NCBI GenBank assembly: GCA_050258375.1
Contig: JBLMYQ010000051.1
Coordinates: 62,001-126,000 of the forward strand
Origin: JBLMYQ01 sp050258375
Lineage (GTDB): Bacteria > Bacillota > Clostridia > Acetivibrionales > UBA4821
DNA length: 64,000 nt
Direction of reading: 5' to 3'
Of this stretch, positions 26,645 to 35,169 are shown one piece after another (position 1 is the first letter of the stretch; every line of letters begins with the position of its first letter). A program made the position numbers and the translations under genes. The notes beneath the pieces are model-generated. The model was not told the DNA's origin. It ran no database searches and saw only the letters and a program-made list of their open reading frames with translations.

Positions 26645-26899
26645 TTATTTTATTCTTTTTGCATATTTAAGGCGCGTTGCCTCTCCTCCACGAATATGGC
26701 TTTCTTCTTTGTTCTTATTCAGCACAGCCCTTACCTGCCTCGCCAATCTACTATTAACTTTGGGTAATATTCTTACTACGTCGTTATGAACTGTACTTTT
26801 GCTAATCCCAAAACTTTCTCCGGCTTTTCTTACGGTAGCATCATTAGCAACAATATACATGCCAATCTTTACCGCACGTTTACTCATGTAGCTTTGCAT
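26645..26899 (-). CDS. spoIIID: Sporulation transcriptional regulator SpoIIID
   Basis: An 84-residue HTH DNA-binding protein that controls mother-cell genes during sporulation. The helix-turn-helix region (TVRKAGESFGISKSTVHNDV) and the basic C-terminal tail (TRLKYAKRIK) match the family. The start is the ATG of MQSYMSKRAV, 8 bases after AAAGGAGG; a longer frame upstream is not supported. The toxin gene follows 120 bases later on the same strand. Confidence 0.95.
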   Translation of the reverse strand: MQSYMSKRAVKIGMYIVANDATVRKAGESFGISKSTVHNDVVRILPKVNSRLARQVRAVLNKNKEESHIRGGEATRLKYAKRIK

Positions 26900-27072
26900 T
26901 ATTTTTCCTCCTTTTTTAACTTCCCACTTTAACAACGTCCGACAGCTTGCCATTAGGCACAAATTGCGTTTTCAACCATCCTCTCTTACATCAAAAGACA
27001 TCTAAAAAACAATATTATGATAAATGATTCTTATTTTATCAAAAGATTGCTTTTTCCTCAACAATAATTTTC

Positions 27073-27339
27073 TTACTTAAAATAATTCAAAATTACCAGC
27101 AATATAACTCCTGGAATTCCCAGTACTCCAACAACTATCGCTGTTATAACATTAATGCCTATATTAATTCCAACAGAGCCTCCAAATACATTTAACAGCC
27201 ATAATACAATCCCCCCCAAGGCTGCATTAATAAACAATTTTACAAGAAATTTCAGCGGAACAATCAAAATCTTGCCTATTACGTAAAGTACTATCAATCC
27301 AAAAACATATGCAAGAAGAGTATTAGTTTCAATCCCCAT
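27073..27339 (-). CDS. bofA: Pro-sigmaK processing inhibitor BofA
   Basis: An 88-residue membrane protein of the BofA family. Two to three hydrophobic stretches cover most of it (LLAYVFGLIVLYVIGKILIV, then the Gly/Ile-rich C-terminal half). BofA holds the SpoIVFB protease inactive in the outer forespore membrane until engulfment is complete. The ATG follows AGGGG. It lies between DUF2508 and spoIIID on the same strand. Confidence 0.9.
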   Translation of the reverse strand: MGIETNTLLAYVFGLIVLYVIGKILIVPLKFLVKLFINAALGGIVLWLLNVFGGSVGINIGINVITAIVVGVLGIPGVILLVILNYFK

Positions 27340-27403
27340 ATAATCAACCCCTAGAAAACTTTGTCCATGTTACATTATATAGAGCATGAACTATAAATAT
27401 TCC

Positions 27404-27760
27404 TTAAAATCCCTTTGGGGCTTGCTGATTTTCAAGTTTTATTTCAAATACATCTTCAAATCCCCATTTAATTCCTCTTTCTTTGGCCTTTTTGAGAAGA
27501 TAATCATATTTTAGCTGAGAAGCCTTCATCAAATATATGTAATAATCTATAAGCTCGTCCTCTTGAGCAAATTCGTAATTCATTGTAGCAATGACCCATT
27601 CATTTCTAGCCCTTTTAAGATTTTCAACAACCTCTTCAATTTCTTCTTTATCTTTTTTATTTCTTTTTATTATGTTTCTTTGTCTGGATAATTTGTCCAC
27701 AAAAGCAACAAACGTATCCTGTCCTTTTAATTTAATTTCATCAATAATATTAAGGTCCAT
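27404..27760 (-). CDS. DUF2508 (YaaL-like) protein
   Basis: A 118-residue charged helical protein that resembles DUF2508/YaaL, which is often upstream of bofA in Firmicutes. It has a Lys/Glu-rich middle (RNIIKRNKKDKEEIEEVV) and the ARNEWVIATMNYEFAQEDELIDYYIY-type core (family signature; only its ends are quoted as evidence). GGGGTGAG precedes the ATG. Function unknown; probably co-transcribed with bofA. Confidence 0.8.
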   Translation of the reverse strand: MDLNIIDEIKLKGQDTFVAFVDKLSRQRNIIKRNKKDKEEIEEVVENLKRARNEWVIATMNYEFAQEDELIDYYIYLMKASQLKYDYLLKKAKERGIKWGFEDVFEIKLENQQAPKGF

Positions 27761-27969
27761 TTTCTCACCCCCTGAAAAATTTCCTTAATATTATAGTCAA
27801 ATTTTTCCTTTTTTATTCTTAAAAGAACAAAAGTAAAAATCAATAAATTTGAAAACCAAAATTCATTGATTTTCACACTTTAGGTCGCTTCGCTCCCAAG
27901 TTCATATATGAAACTTTTGATGAAATATAGTTACAGTAAGGCTTTGAAGCGAACTTTCCTATATTATAA

Positions 27970-28007
27970 AAACCCCCGTCTTTCTCAAAAGAGGGGGCTA
28001 GTGGTGA
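27970..28007. repeat. Family A half-element after obg
   Basis: A hairpin with arms AACCCCC / GGGGG around TCTTTCTC, then CTAGTGGTGAGTT, the same end as the element at 6717-6851. It ends two bases from the obg stop codon. Confidence 0.5.
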
Positions 28008-28008
28008 G

Positions 28009-29277
28009 TTATCTTACATATTCAAATTCTATATCATAAATTTGTACTGTATCGCCTTCTTCTATTCCCATTTTTTCAAGTTCCTTAGAAATCCCAAGCT
28101 TATTCATTGCTCTCTGGAAATATTGAAGAGATTCTGTGTCATCAAAGTTAACCTTTCTTAAAACTCTCTTCATAACCTCCCCTTCAATCACAAAGATTTC
28201 GCCTTCACGTCTTATATTCCAACCATCATCTTTAACTTCATAAACCAATTCTTCTTCAATAATAGTTTCTTCTTCAACAGGTATTTCTTTGAGCAGTTCG
28301 CTAACCCTGTAGAAAACCTCCTTTAAACCTTCGCCGATAGCAGCACAGATTGGGAATACCTCATATCCTTCTGCTGCCAGCTTATCTTTTAGCTTTTTAA
28401 AATTCTCTTCTGCCTCCGGAAGATCCATCTTGTTTGCAGCAACAATCTGCTTTCTGGTTGCAAGCTTTTGATTAAATTGCTTTAACTCAGAATTTATCTT
28501 TTCAAAATCCTCTATTGGGTTTCTGCCTTCAACACCTGAGACATCCAAAACATGAACAAGCACTCTGGTTCTTTCAACATGCCTAAGAAACTGATGACCT
28601 AATCCAACACCCTCATGTGCTCCTTCAATCAACCCTGGTATATCAGCAAGAACAAAACTGACTCCATCATCCAGCATTACAACCCCCAGGTTTGGTTCAA
28701 GAGTTGTAAAATGATAATCAGCTATTTTGGGTTTTGCCGAGGTCATAATTGAAAGTATGGTTGATTTTCCAACATTGGGATAACCCACAAGCCCAACATC
28801 TGCAAGAAGCTTCAGTTCAAGGAGTATCTCGCGTTCCTCTCCTTCTTCACCCTGTTCTGCAAATCGCGGAATCTGCCTTGTTGATGTAGTAAATCTTGCA
28901 TTACCGCGTCCACCTCTTCCGCCCTTTACAACAACAAATCTTTGACCATCTTCAGTTAAGTCAGCAATCACCTTGCCTGTATTAATATCCTTAATCACAG
29001 TTCCAGGCGGCACCTTTATTACAAGGTCTTCCGCACCTCTGCCAGTACGGTCACTTGGTCCTCCGTTTTCACCTGGTTTTGCATTATAACGCTTTTTATA
29101 TCTAAAATCCATAAGTGTACTCATGGAGCCATCAACTCTAAAAATTACATCTGCACCTTTGCCACCATCTCCACCATCAGGGCCCCCTGCAGCAATGTAT
29201 TTTTCTCTCCTGAATGAAACTATCCCATTACCGCCCTTGCCAGCTTTTACATATATTTTTGCTACATCTACGAACAA
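28009..29277 (-). CDS. obg: GTPase Obg
   Basis: A 422-residue essential GTPase linked to 50S ribosome assembly and stress responses. The N-terminal glycine-rich Obg fold (GGNGIVSFRREKY, GGPDGGDGG) is at about 1-158. The G domain follows with GYPNVGKST, DIPGLIEGAHEG and NKMDLP, and a C-terminal OCT domain is at about 345-420. The start is TTG seven bases after AGGAGG. It follows rpmA after an AT-rich gap of about 225 bases with no gene. Confidence 0.96.
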   Translation of the reverse strand: MFVDVAKIYVKAGKGGNGIVSFRREKYIAAGGPDGGDGGKGADVIFRVDGSMSTLMDFRYKKRYNAKPGENGGPSDRTGRGAEDLVIKVPPGTVIKDINTGKVIADLTEDGQRFVVVKGGRGGRGNARFTTSTRQIPRFAEQGEEGEEREILLELKLLADVGLVGYPNVGKSTILSIMTSAKPKIADYHFTTLEPNLGVVMLDDGVSFVLADIPGLIEGAHEGVGLGHQFLRHVERTRVLVHVLDVSGVEGRNPIEDFEKINSELKQFNQKLATRKQIVAANKMDLPEAEENFKKLKDKLAAEGYEVFPICAAIGEGLKEVFYRVSELLKEIPVEEETIIEEELVYEVKDDGWNIRREGEIFVIEGEVMKRVLRKVNFDDTESLQYFQRAMNKLGISKELEKMGIEEGDTVQIYDIEFEYVR

Positions 29278-29477
29278 AATTGCACCTCCTCTTAACTATA
29301 GAGTAACTTTTACGGGTCAGTGTAAAGTAGTATCCTGCTTTCAACCAACTAATACTTTAATTTTACACTACATTCAGCTTATAATTTATTATTGCTTTAA
29401 ACTGTTTTTTTACACAATTAACTTTTAAATATTTTTTGTGTTTTTAACTTTACATTTTACACTTTAAATTTTACACT

Positions 29478-29505
29478 AAAAAACCCGGTCGCCCGGGTTT
29501 TTTTT
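29478..29505 (-). terminator. Terminator of the rplU-prp-rpmA operon
   Basis: Arms AAACCCGG / CCGGGTTT with a 4-base loop; on the minus strand it is followed by a T-run. The hairpin starts at the rpmA stop codon. Confidence 0.85.
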
Positions 29506-29788
29506 AGTTAGCTACTGGAACTACATTCACTTGTTTTTTGTCCTTACCTTTATGTGTGAATCTGACAACACCTGAAGCTGTCGCAAACAGTGTATCATCA
29601 CTACCAATATCTACGTTTGTTCCCGGATAAATTTTTGTTCCCCTCTGTCTAACAAGAATGTTTCCTGCTAAAACATACTGCCCATCAGCTCTTTTTACTC
29701 CGAGTCTCTTTGATTCGCTGTCACGTCCGTTTCTGGTACTACCCATTCCTTTTTTGTGAGCGAATAATTGAAGATTTATTCTAAACAT
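29504..29788 (-). CDS. rpmA: 50S ribosomal protein L27
   Basis: A 94-residue L27. It carries the Firmicute leader MFRINLQLFA before the mature N-terminus HKKGMGSTRNGRD, which is removed by the Prp protease encoded just upstream. The mature N-terminus reaches the peptidyl-transferase centre. It starts 3 bases after prp ends. Confidence 0.97.
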   Translation of the reverse strand: MFRINLQLFAHKKGMGSTRNGRDSESKRLGVKRADGQYVLAGNILVRQRGTKIYPGTNVDIGSDDTLFATASGVVRFTHKGKDKKQVNVVPVAN

Positions 29789-29791
29789 AGA

Positions 29792-30130
29792 TTACACCTC
29801 CTTATCTGACAATCTAATAAATTTTTTATACTTTTCGCTTATATCCCTAATCCCAAGAACCATTGTTTCCAATATAACCTGGGCATATTCTGATTTTTCT
29901 GCGCTAATATCATCAGGGATACTACATTTTAAATAGCCCTTTTCTGAATCAATTGTAATAACAGGATTTATATCCAAAAGTCTTTCCAGACCTATTATTG
30001 CAGTTCCTGAAACCGCAGAGACACCCGCACATACAATATCTTTTCCAGCCTTATCAAATCCGGCATGCCCATCGATGGCAAAATCTTTTATTGTACCGTC
30101 TTTGCTTCTTTTAATTGAAACTACAATCAT
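29792..30130 (-). CDS. prp: Ribosomal-processing cysteine protease Prp
   Basis: A 112-residue cysteine protease that cleaves the L27 leader. The catalytic His is in DGHAGF and the catalytic Cys in DIVCAGVSA. It overlaps rplU by 4 bases (ATGA), so the three genes rplU-prp-rpmA form a tight operon. Confidence 0.94.
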   Translation of the reverse strand: MIVVSIKRSKDGTIKDFAIDGHAGFDKAGKDIVCAGVSAVSGTAIIGLERLLDINPVITIDSEKGYLKCSIPDDISAEKSEYAQVILETMVLGIRDISEKYKKFIRLSDKEV

Positions 30131-30438
30131 ACACTTATTTTTGCTATTTGAATTTTTGTATATGCTTGTCTGTGTCCTTGCTTTTTCTTATAGTTCTTCT
30201 TCGCTTTATACTTGAATACTATAATTTTTTCACCTCTGCCTTGCTTCAAAACCTTTGCTGAAACACTTGCAGCTTTTACATAAGGTGTTCCGACTTCAAG
30301 ACCCTTGTCAGTTGATACAGCTAGGACAGTTTCGAAGTTAACCTCCTGACCTTCTTCAGCATTCAGTTTCTCAACAAATACTATGTCTCCCTCCTGAACC
30401 CTGTACTGCTTACCTCCAGTTTCTAAAACAGCGTACAT
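30127..30438 (-). CDS. rplU: 50S ribosomal protein L21
   Basis: A 103-residue L21 with the canonical start MYAVLETGGKQYRVQEGD and the C-terminal GHRQAYTKIQI region. The start is the ATG preceded by GGAGGTG; a longer upstream frame is not supported. In Firmicutes rplU often has an L21 leader RNA. I could not confirm one here because the upstream gap is largely a family C repeat. Confidence 0.97.
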   Translation of the reverse strand: MYAVLETGGKQYRVQEGDIVFVEKLNAEEGQEVNFETVLAVSTDKGLEVGTPYVKAASVSAKVLKQGRGEKIIVFKYKAKKNYKKKQGHRQAYTKIQIAKISV

Positions 30439-30475
30439 AACGCACCTCCTATATACAAACTCGCTAACCCAAGGC

Positions 30476-30594
30476 ACTTGTCGAATGTCGATAAGCTACG
30501 TATTACTGCGTTGTGCTTCGGTCTCAAAGTGCTCACGTACTTTGTGTACGCTCCGCGCTTTTCGCCTCGCACGCCTTGTACTACTTGCTTCTGA
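30476..30594. repeat. Family C dispersed repeat upstream of rplU
   Basis: Minus-strand copy of the repeat at 12234-12341. Shared blocks are GAAGCAAGTAGTACAAGGC, GCGCGGAGCGTAC, AAAGTACGTGAGCAC, GCAGTAAT and GCTTATC. It fills most of the rng-rplU gap and could affect the leader or promoter of the ribosomal operon. Confidence 0.65.
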
Positions 30595-30707
30595 ACATTC
30601 TCATTGGTTGACTTCTTATATTTTAGGTTTTATCCATGAACTATAAACCCTCAACCATTAATCAAGTTTTTTCAAACCTTTGTTATGCGGCTACACGCTG
30701 AATTATT

Positions 30708-32207
30708 TTAGCATAGAAGTGTGTCGCTGTCAATCTCTCTTATTCTAAATTCTTCATGCTTGAAATTCCCTAATTCCTTTACTACTATCCGCTTACAATA
30801 TTTATTCTCTAATTTTTCAACATTCTGATTGTTTTCTCCGGCCAAAACCCTTGCAACCTCAGGATGAGCTTCTACCTGCACTGCATTTGCAAGCGATTGT
30901 GTAAATATTTTTCCGATTTCTCGTTCAGCATTCCTTGCAACAGTATGTGGCGACAGAATCTCTCCTGTTCCTGAGCAGTACGGACATTCCACATTCAAAA
31001 CCGATGAGAGCTTCTGTCTGATTTTTTTCCTTGTCATCTCAACCAATCCTAAAGAAGTTATTCCGGACACCATTGTTTTAGTTCTGTCTTTCTTTAAAGC
31101 ATTTTTCAGCACGTCAAGAACCTGCTGTTGATGGTCAGTAGAATACATATCTATGAAATCAATAACTATTATGCCTCCAATATCTCTCAATCTTAATTGT
31201 TTAGCAATTTCCTTTGCAGCTTCAAGATTTGCCTTTAAAACAGTTTCCTCAAGGTCATTACTTCCTACAAACTTCCCTGTATTTACATCAATGACCGTAA
31301 GTGCCTCTGTTTTATCAATGATCAGATATCCGCCGCATTTTAACCAAACCTTCTGACTTAATGCCTTTTGAATCTTTGATTCAATTTGATAATACTCAAA
31401 AATATCATAATTTTTATTAAAATATTCAACCCTTGCTTTGAGAGCTGGCGCCAAGGCTTCAACAAGCTCCATGACCTTCAAATATTCTTGCCTATCGTTT
31501 ATTACAAGTTTATCAATATTTCTGGTGAATAAATCCCTTGCTACTCTATAAGTAAGATTAAGATCTTTATGCAGTACCCTTGGAACAGGTCCTGAGTTTT
31601 CACGTATACTTATTCTCTCCCATAATCTTATCAAGAAATTTATATCCTGAGCAAACTCATCCTCTTCAAGTCCTTCTGCTGCAGTTCTTACAATAAGCCC
31701 CATACCTTCAGGTTTATATTTTTCTGCAATTGCTTTTAGTCTCTCTCGTTCTTTTTCGTCTTCAATTCTTCTGGAAATCCCAACATGCTCATCCTTGGGA
31801 AGTAAAACCAGATATCTTCCGGGAAGGGTTAAATGAGTGGATACCCTTGGACCTTTAGTTCCAATAGGTTCTTTTATTACTTGTATGGTTATTTCTTCAC
31901 CCTGGCTTAATATATCATCAATTCTTGCGTCTCTGGGTTTCTCTTCTTCTGTTTCTTCCTCTTCTGAATATATACCTTTTGCAGAAATAATATCTCCCAC
32001 ATAAAGAAAAGCATTTTTCTCAAAGCCAATATCTACAAAAGCAGCCTGCATCCCCGGAAGTACACTGGAAACCTTCCCTCTGTATATATTACCTGCCATC
32101 CCCTCATTCTCCGGTCTTTCAATGTACAGCTCCGCAAGCTCTCTGTCCTCGGTTATTGCAACCCTTGTTTCATCAATACCAACATCAATGATGATTTCAG
32201 TAACCAT
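30708..32207 (-). CDS. rng: Ribonuclease G/E family endoribonuclease
   Basis: A 499-residue single-strand-specific endoribonuclease. An S1-like RNA-binding domain lies at about 40-120. The catalytic aspartates are in VIDVNTGKF and VIDFIDM. The zinc-link motif CPYCSGTG is near residue 420. It is shorter than E. coli RNase E, with no degradosome-scaffold tail, so RNase G-type. GGGGGTG precedes the ATG. Confidence 0.95.
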   Translation of the reverse strand: MVTEIIIDVGIDETRVAITEDRELAELYIERPENEGMAGNIYRGKVSSVLPGMQAAFVDIGFEKNAFLYVGDIISAKGIYSEEEETEEEKPRDARIDDILSQGEEITIQVIKEPIGTKGPRVSTHLTLPGRYLVLLPKDEHVGISRRIEDEKERERLKAIAEKYKPEGMGLIVRTAAEGLEEDEFAQDINFLIRLWERISIRENSGPVPRVLHKDLNLTYRVARDLFTRNIDKLVINDRQEYLKVMELVEALAPALKARVEYFNKNYDIFEYYQIESKIQKALSQKVWLKCGGYLIIDKTEALTVIDVNTGKFVGSNDLEETVLKANLEAAKEIAKQLRLRDIGGIIVIDFIDMYSTDHQQQVLDVLKNALKKDRTKTMVSGITSLGLVEMTRKKIRQKLSSVLNVECPYCSGTGEILSPHTVARNAEREIGKIFTQSLANAVQVEAHPEVARVLAGENNQNVEKLENKYCKRIVVKELGNFKHEEFRIREIDSDTLLC

Positions 32208-32304
32208 TCATACACCCCCTACGCTCCCTCCCCAATTACAAATGAAGAAAGAACAAAAATTATAAACTCTATATTAAAGGGCTTCCCCCTTAATTAACTC
32301 AGTT

Positions 32305-32435
32305 GACCTCCCTATCCCTCCTAAAAAGAGGCGAACAGCAAGCCTTTGTAAAAAAACCTAAGTTCATTGACTTTTACAACATTTACTTCCAACGCTCTAC
32401 TATTCTCTCCCTTTTTCAGGGAGGACAGGAGGGTC
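32305..32435. repeat. Family B short repeat overlapping the end of the DUF2344 gene
   Basis: Left end GACCTCCCTATCCCTCC and right end GGAGGACAGGAGGGTC, with the same internal GGCGAACAGCAA block as the copy at 10001-10124. Its right end overlaps the DUF2344 reading frame, so the last about twelve codons (ending Pro-Glu-Lys-Gly-Arg-Glu) are repeat-derived. Confidence 0.7.
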
Positions 32436-33113
32436 TTTCTGTATTAACTCAGTACAATCCTTCCCATACAATGCTGTTCTATGGATTCTCAATATATCAA
32501 GCTCCATCTTGCTTTCAGCATTAAACGCTTTAATAACCAGCTCCGGCTTGAGGTTTGAGATGCTGCCGGCACTCAAGGTCATTAAAAAGCCGCCTTCTTT
32601 TTCATTATAATCTATTAACGCAAGCTCAAAAATATCAGCTCTAATATCAATATCTTTAATCTTGCCCTTAGATTCCTTTTCAACTCTAATAGAATCTTTT
32701 TTGAGAAAAACATCAATATTTTTTCTTAAATTGTCTTTGCTTATTTCAATACCAAAATTCGTCCAGACTTTATATGAAGCCACATTAATGCTTGACATAA
32801 GACTCTCCTTCGAATCTATATAGCCAGCCTCAATAATTCTGAATCCTTCCGGCATATTGCTATTCATTCTTTCTTTAAACTCTTCCGGTTTAATCTTTTC
32901 ATCCATCTCTAAATCAACAAGCTCTGAATCGCTTGTAACTCCAACGGAAAGAGGAAGTCCAAACGACATCTGCGGTCTTGGATTGAAACCTTGCGAATGT
33001 GTAATTGGGATTCCTGCACGTCTGATTGCTCTTTCAAAGGTTCTTAACGTATCAAGATGAGAAATATATTTTACTGTTTCCCCTTTTGAAAATTTTGCCC
33101 TCAGTCTATTCAA
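32400..33113 (-). CDS. DUF2344 / TIGR03936 family protein
   Basis: A 237-residue protein that typically lies beside, or is fused to, the radical-SAM protein encoded just upstream. The family core is clear: KFSKGETVKYISHLDTLRTF, then AGIPITHSQGFNPRP and SFGLPLSVGVTSDSE. Function is unproven; a role in RNA modification has been proposed by context. The start is a TTG that overlaps the upstream stop (TTGAATAG), with GGGGGAA before it. An apparent longer frame lies inside the upstream gene. The C-terminal tail is from a family B repeat. Confidence 0.88.
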   Translation of the reverse strand: MNRLRAKFSKGETVKYISHLDTLRTFERAIRRAGIPITHSQGFNPRPQMSFGLPLSVGVTSDSELVDLEMDEKIKPEEFKERMNSNMPEGFRIIEAGYIDSKESLMSSINVASYKVWTNFGIEISKDNLRKNIDVFLKKDSIRVEKESKGKIKDIDIRADIFELALIDYNEKEGGFLMTLSAGSISNLKPELVIKAFNAESKMELDILRIHRTALYGKDCTELIQKDPPVLPEKGRE

Positions 33114-34947
33114 CGCATATTCCCCCTTCAAACAAAGCCGCTCCACACCCTGCACATGACTGCCTGCAATTAGGCGTAACTTTTCCTTCAAGTGCATTTT
33201 CAAGCTCTTTTTCAAAGAAGGTTTTTGATATTCCAATATCAATAGGCTCCCACGGAAGAATTTCGTCTATACTTCTTTTTCTATTAGCATAAAACATTGT
33301 CTCAACACCTGTATCTTTAAATGCTTCCATCCATTTTTCAAAATCAAAGTACTCATTCCATCCATCAAACTTGCATCCCTTTTCCCATGCTTTTATAAAA
33401 ACTGCACCCAACCTTCTATCCCCACGTGCAATTATTGCTTCAAGAAAGCTTAGCTTGGCATCATGCCAATTAAAAGTAATGTTTTTGTGTTTTAACTTTT
33501 CTTTGAGATATTTTTGTTTTTCAATCAAAGCTTGTATTGTATCCTGAGCTTCCCATTGAAATGGAGTAAACGGCTTAGGAACAAAATTTGAAACACTTAC
33601 CGTTACATTTAATCCTTTTGCTCTTTCCTGCTTTGGAATCTTGTAGTACTCATCAACAATAGCATATGCAAGCTCTGCTATGCCGTCAAGGTCTTCATAG
33701 GTTTCTGTTGGAAGCCCAATCATAAAGTAAAGCTTAATACTGCTCCATCCCGATTTGAAAGCCAATGCCACTGAATCAATTATATTATCACGGTTTATTC
33801 CCTTGTTTATAACATCACGCAGTCTTTGCGACCCTGCTTCAGGGGCAAGAGTCAGCCCGCTTTTACGAACCTTTTGAGCCTTTTCCAGCAAAGCAAGTGA
33901 TACTGAATCTATTCTTAATGAAGGAAGTGAAAGATTAACCTTCTTCCCTTCAGACATCTCAAAAATTTTATTTGTTAATTCCTGAAAATTAGTATAATCG
34001 CTTGTGCTCAACGATGCCAAAGAAATTTCCTCATAGCCTGTATTATTAACTAAACTCTCTGCAAGCTTGGTTAACCTTTCTACAGATTTTTCTCTTACCG
34101 GTCTGTAAATATATCCGGCCTGACAGAATCTGCATCCTCTGATACAACCTCTGAACAGCTCCAGCATAATCCTATCATGTACAATCTGGTTATATGGTAC
34201 AACAACCTTTTCCGGATAATACACATTATCAAAATCTTTAATTATCCTTTTTCTTACCTTTGCCGGAACCGATTTATCCATTGGCTCAAATGCTTTTAGG
34301 GTTCCATCGGAATTGTATTCTATTTTATATAAAGCCGGAACATAAACCCCCGGTATTTCTGCGGCTCTTCTTAAAAAATCATCTCTTTCTCCACATGAAT
34401 CCTTCCATTTGGCATATGCATCCATTATTTCATTAATAACCTCTTCTCCCTCGCCCAAAACAAAAAAATCTATTATGTCTGCAAGCGGTTCAGGATTATA
34501 TGCACATGGTCCTCCAGCACAAATAAAGGGATGGCTTTTATTTCTTTCATCCCTTTTTATTGGAAGTCCGGCAAGATTAATCATATTAAGAATGTTTGAA
34601 TAGCTCATTTCATACTGCAATGTAAACCCGATAAAATCAAACCTATTAAGTGCATCCCCGGTTTCAATTGCGAACAGAGGAATACCGTTGCGTCTCATTT
34701 TTTCTTCCATATCTGTCCAAGGTGCAAAAACCCTTTCGCAGTAAGTATCTCCTCTTTGATTCAGCACATGATAGAGAATTTTCATGCCCAGATTGGACAT
34801 GCCCACTTCATAAACATCAGGGAAACAAAAAGCAAATCTTATTTTAACTCCTGCCGGGTCTTTTATCACGCTGTTCCATTCCCCTCCGGTATATCTGGAA
34901 GGTTTCTCTACGCTCATAAGTATCTTGTCATCTATTTTTAAAGTCAT
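33106..34947 (-). CDS. B12-binding-type radical SAM protein, TIGR03960 family
   Basis: A 613-residue radical SAM enzyme. The N-terminal half looks like a cobalamin-binding-like domain (LGMKILYHVLNQRGD, GGPCAYNPEPLADIIDFFVLG-type block). The [4Fe-4S] SAM motif is CIRGCRFCQAGY. A C-terminal Cys cluster (CRQSCAGCGAALF) may bind another Fe-S cluster. The partner DUF2344 gene follows with an 8-base overlap. AGGTGA lies upstream of the ATG. The substrate is not known; the pair usually sits near rng, rplU and obg, as here. Confidence 0.9.
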   Translation of the reverse strand: MTLKIDDKILMSVEKPSRYTGGEWNSVIKDPAGVKIRFAFCFPDVYEVGMSNLGMKILYHVLNQRGDTYCERVFAPWTDMEEKMRRNGIPLFAIETGDALNRFDFIGFTLQYEMSYSNILNMINLAGLPIKRDERNKSHPFICAGGPCAYNPEPLADIIDFFVLGEGEEVINEIMDAYAKWKDSCGERDDFLRRAAEIPGVYVPALYKIEYNSDGTLKAFEPMDKSVPAKVRKRIIKDFDNVYYPEKVVVPYNQIVHDRIMLELFRGCIRGCRFCQAGYIYRPVREKSVERLTKLAESLVNNTGYEEISLASLSTSDYTNFQELTNKIFEMSEGKKVNLSLPSLRIDSVSLALLEKAQKVRKSGLTLAPEAGSQRLRDVINKGINRDNIIDSVALAFKSGWSSIKLYFMIGLPTETYEDLDGIAELAYAIVDEYYKIPKQERAKGLNVTVSVSNFVPKPFTPFQWEAQDTIQALIEKQKYLKEKLKHKNITFNWHDAKLSFLEAIIARGDRRLGAVFIKAWEKGCKFDGWNEYFDFEKWMEAFKDTGVETMFYANRKRSIDEILPWEPIDIGISKTFFEKELENALEGKVTPNCRQSCAGCGAALFEGGICVE

Positions 34948-35096
34948 CAAAAATCACCTAGTAATATAATATCTGAATAAATTGATTAAATCAAGGAAAG
35001 TATGCTCACCCGTGCAGTTTTTAATGCATATTACTGTCTAACAAGAAATTTGAAGAACGTTGTGGAGAGGGCATAGAACATCTTAATGAAGCGGAA

Positions 35097-35146
35097 TAAA
35101 AAGCAAATCACTTGTTCGAGCATTAGCGAATTTGTGATTTGCTTTT
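35097..35146 (-). terminator. Terminator after the receiver/ATPase gene
   Basis: Arms AAGCAAATCAC / GTGATTTGCTT around a 22-base loop; on the minus strand it is followed by TTTTTATT. It marks the end of the NRPS-kinase-receiver transcript. Confidence 0.75.
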
Positions 35147-35169
35147 ATTTTCTTCTTAACTTTTCAAGG

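Noticed and set aside
30439..30707. L21 leader RNA upstream of rplU
   Set aside because: Expected in Firmicutes, but the space is mostly a family C repeat and I could not trace the leader structure by eye.
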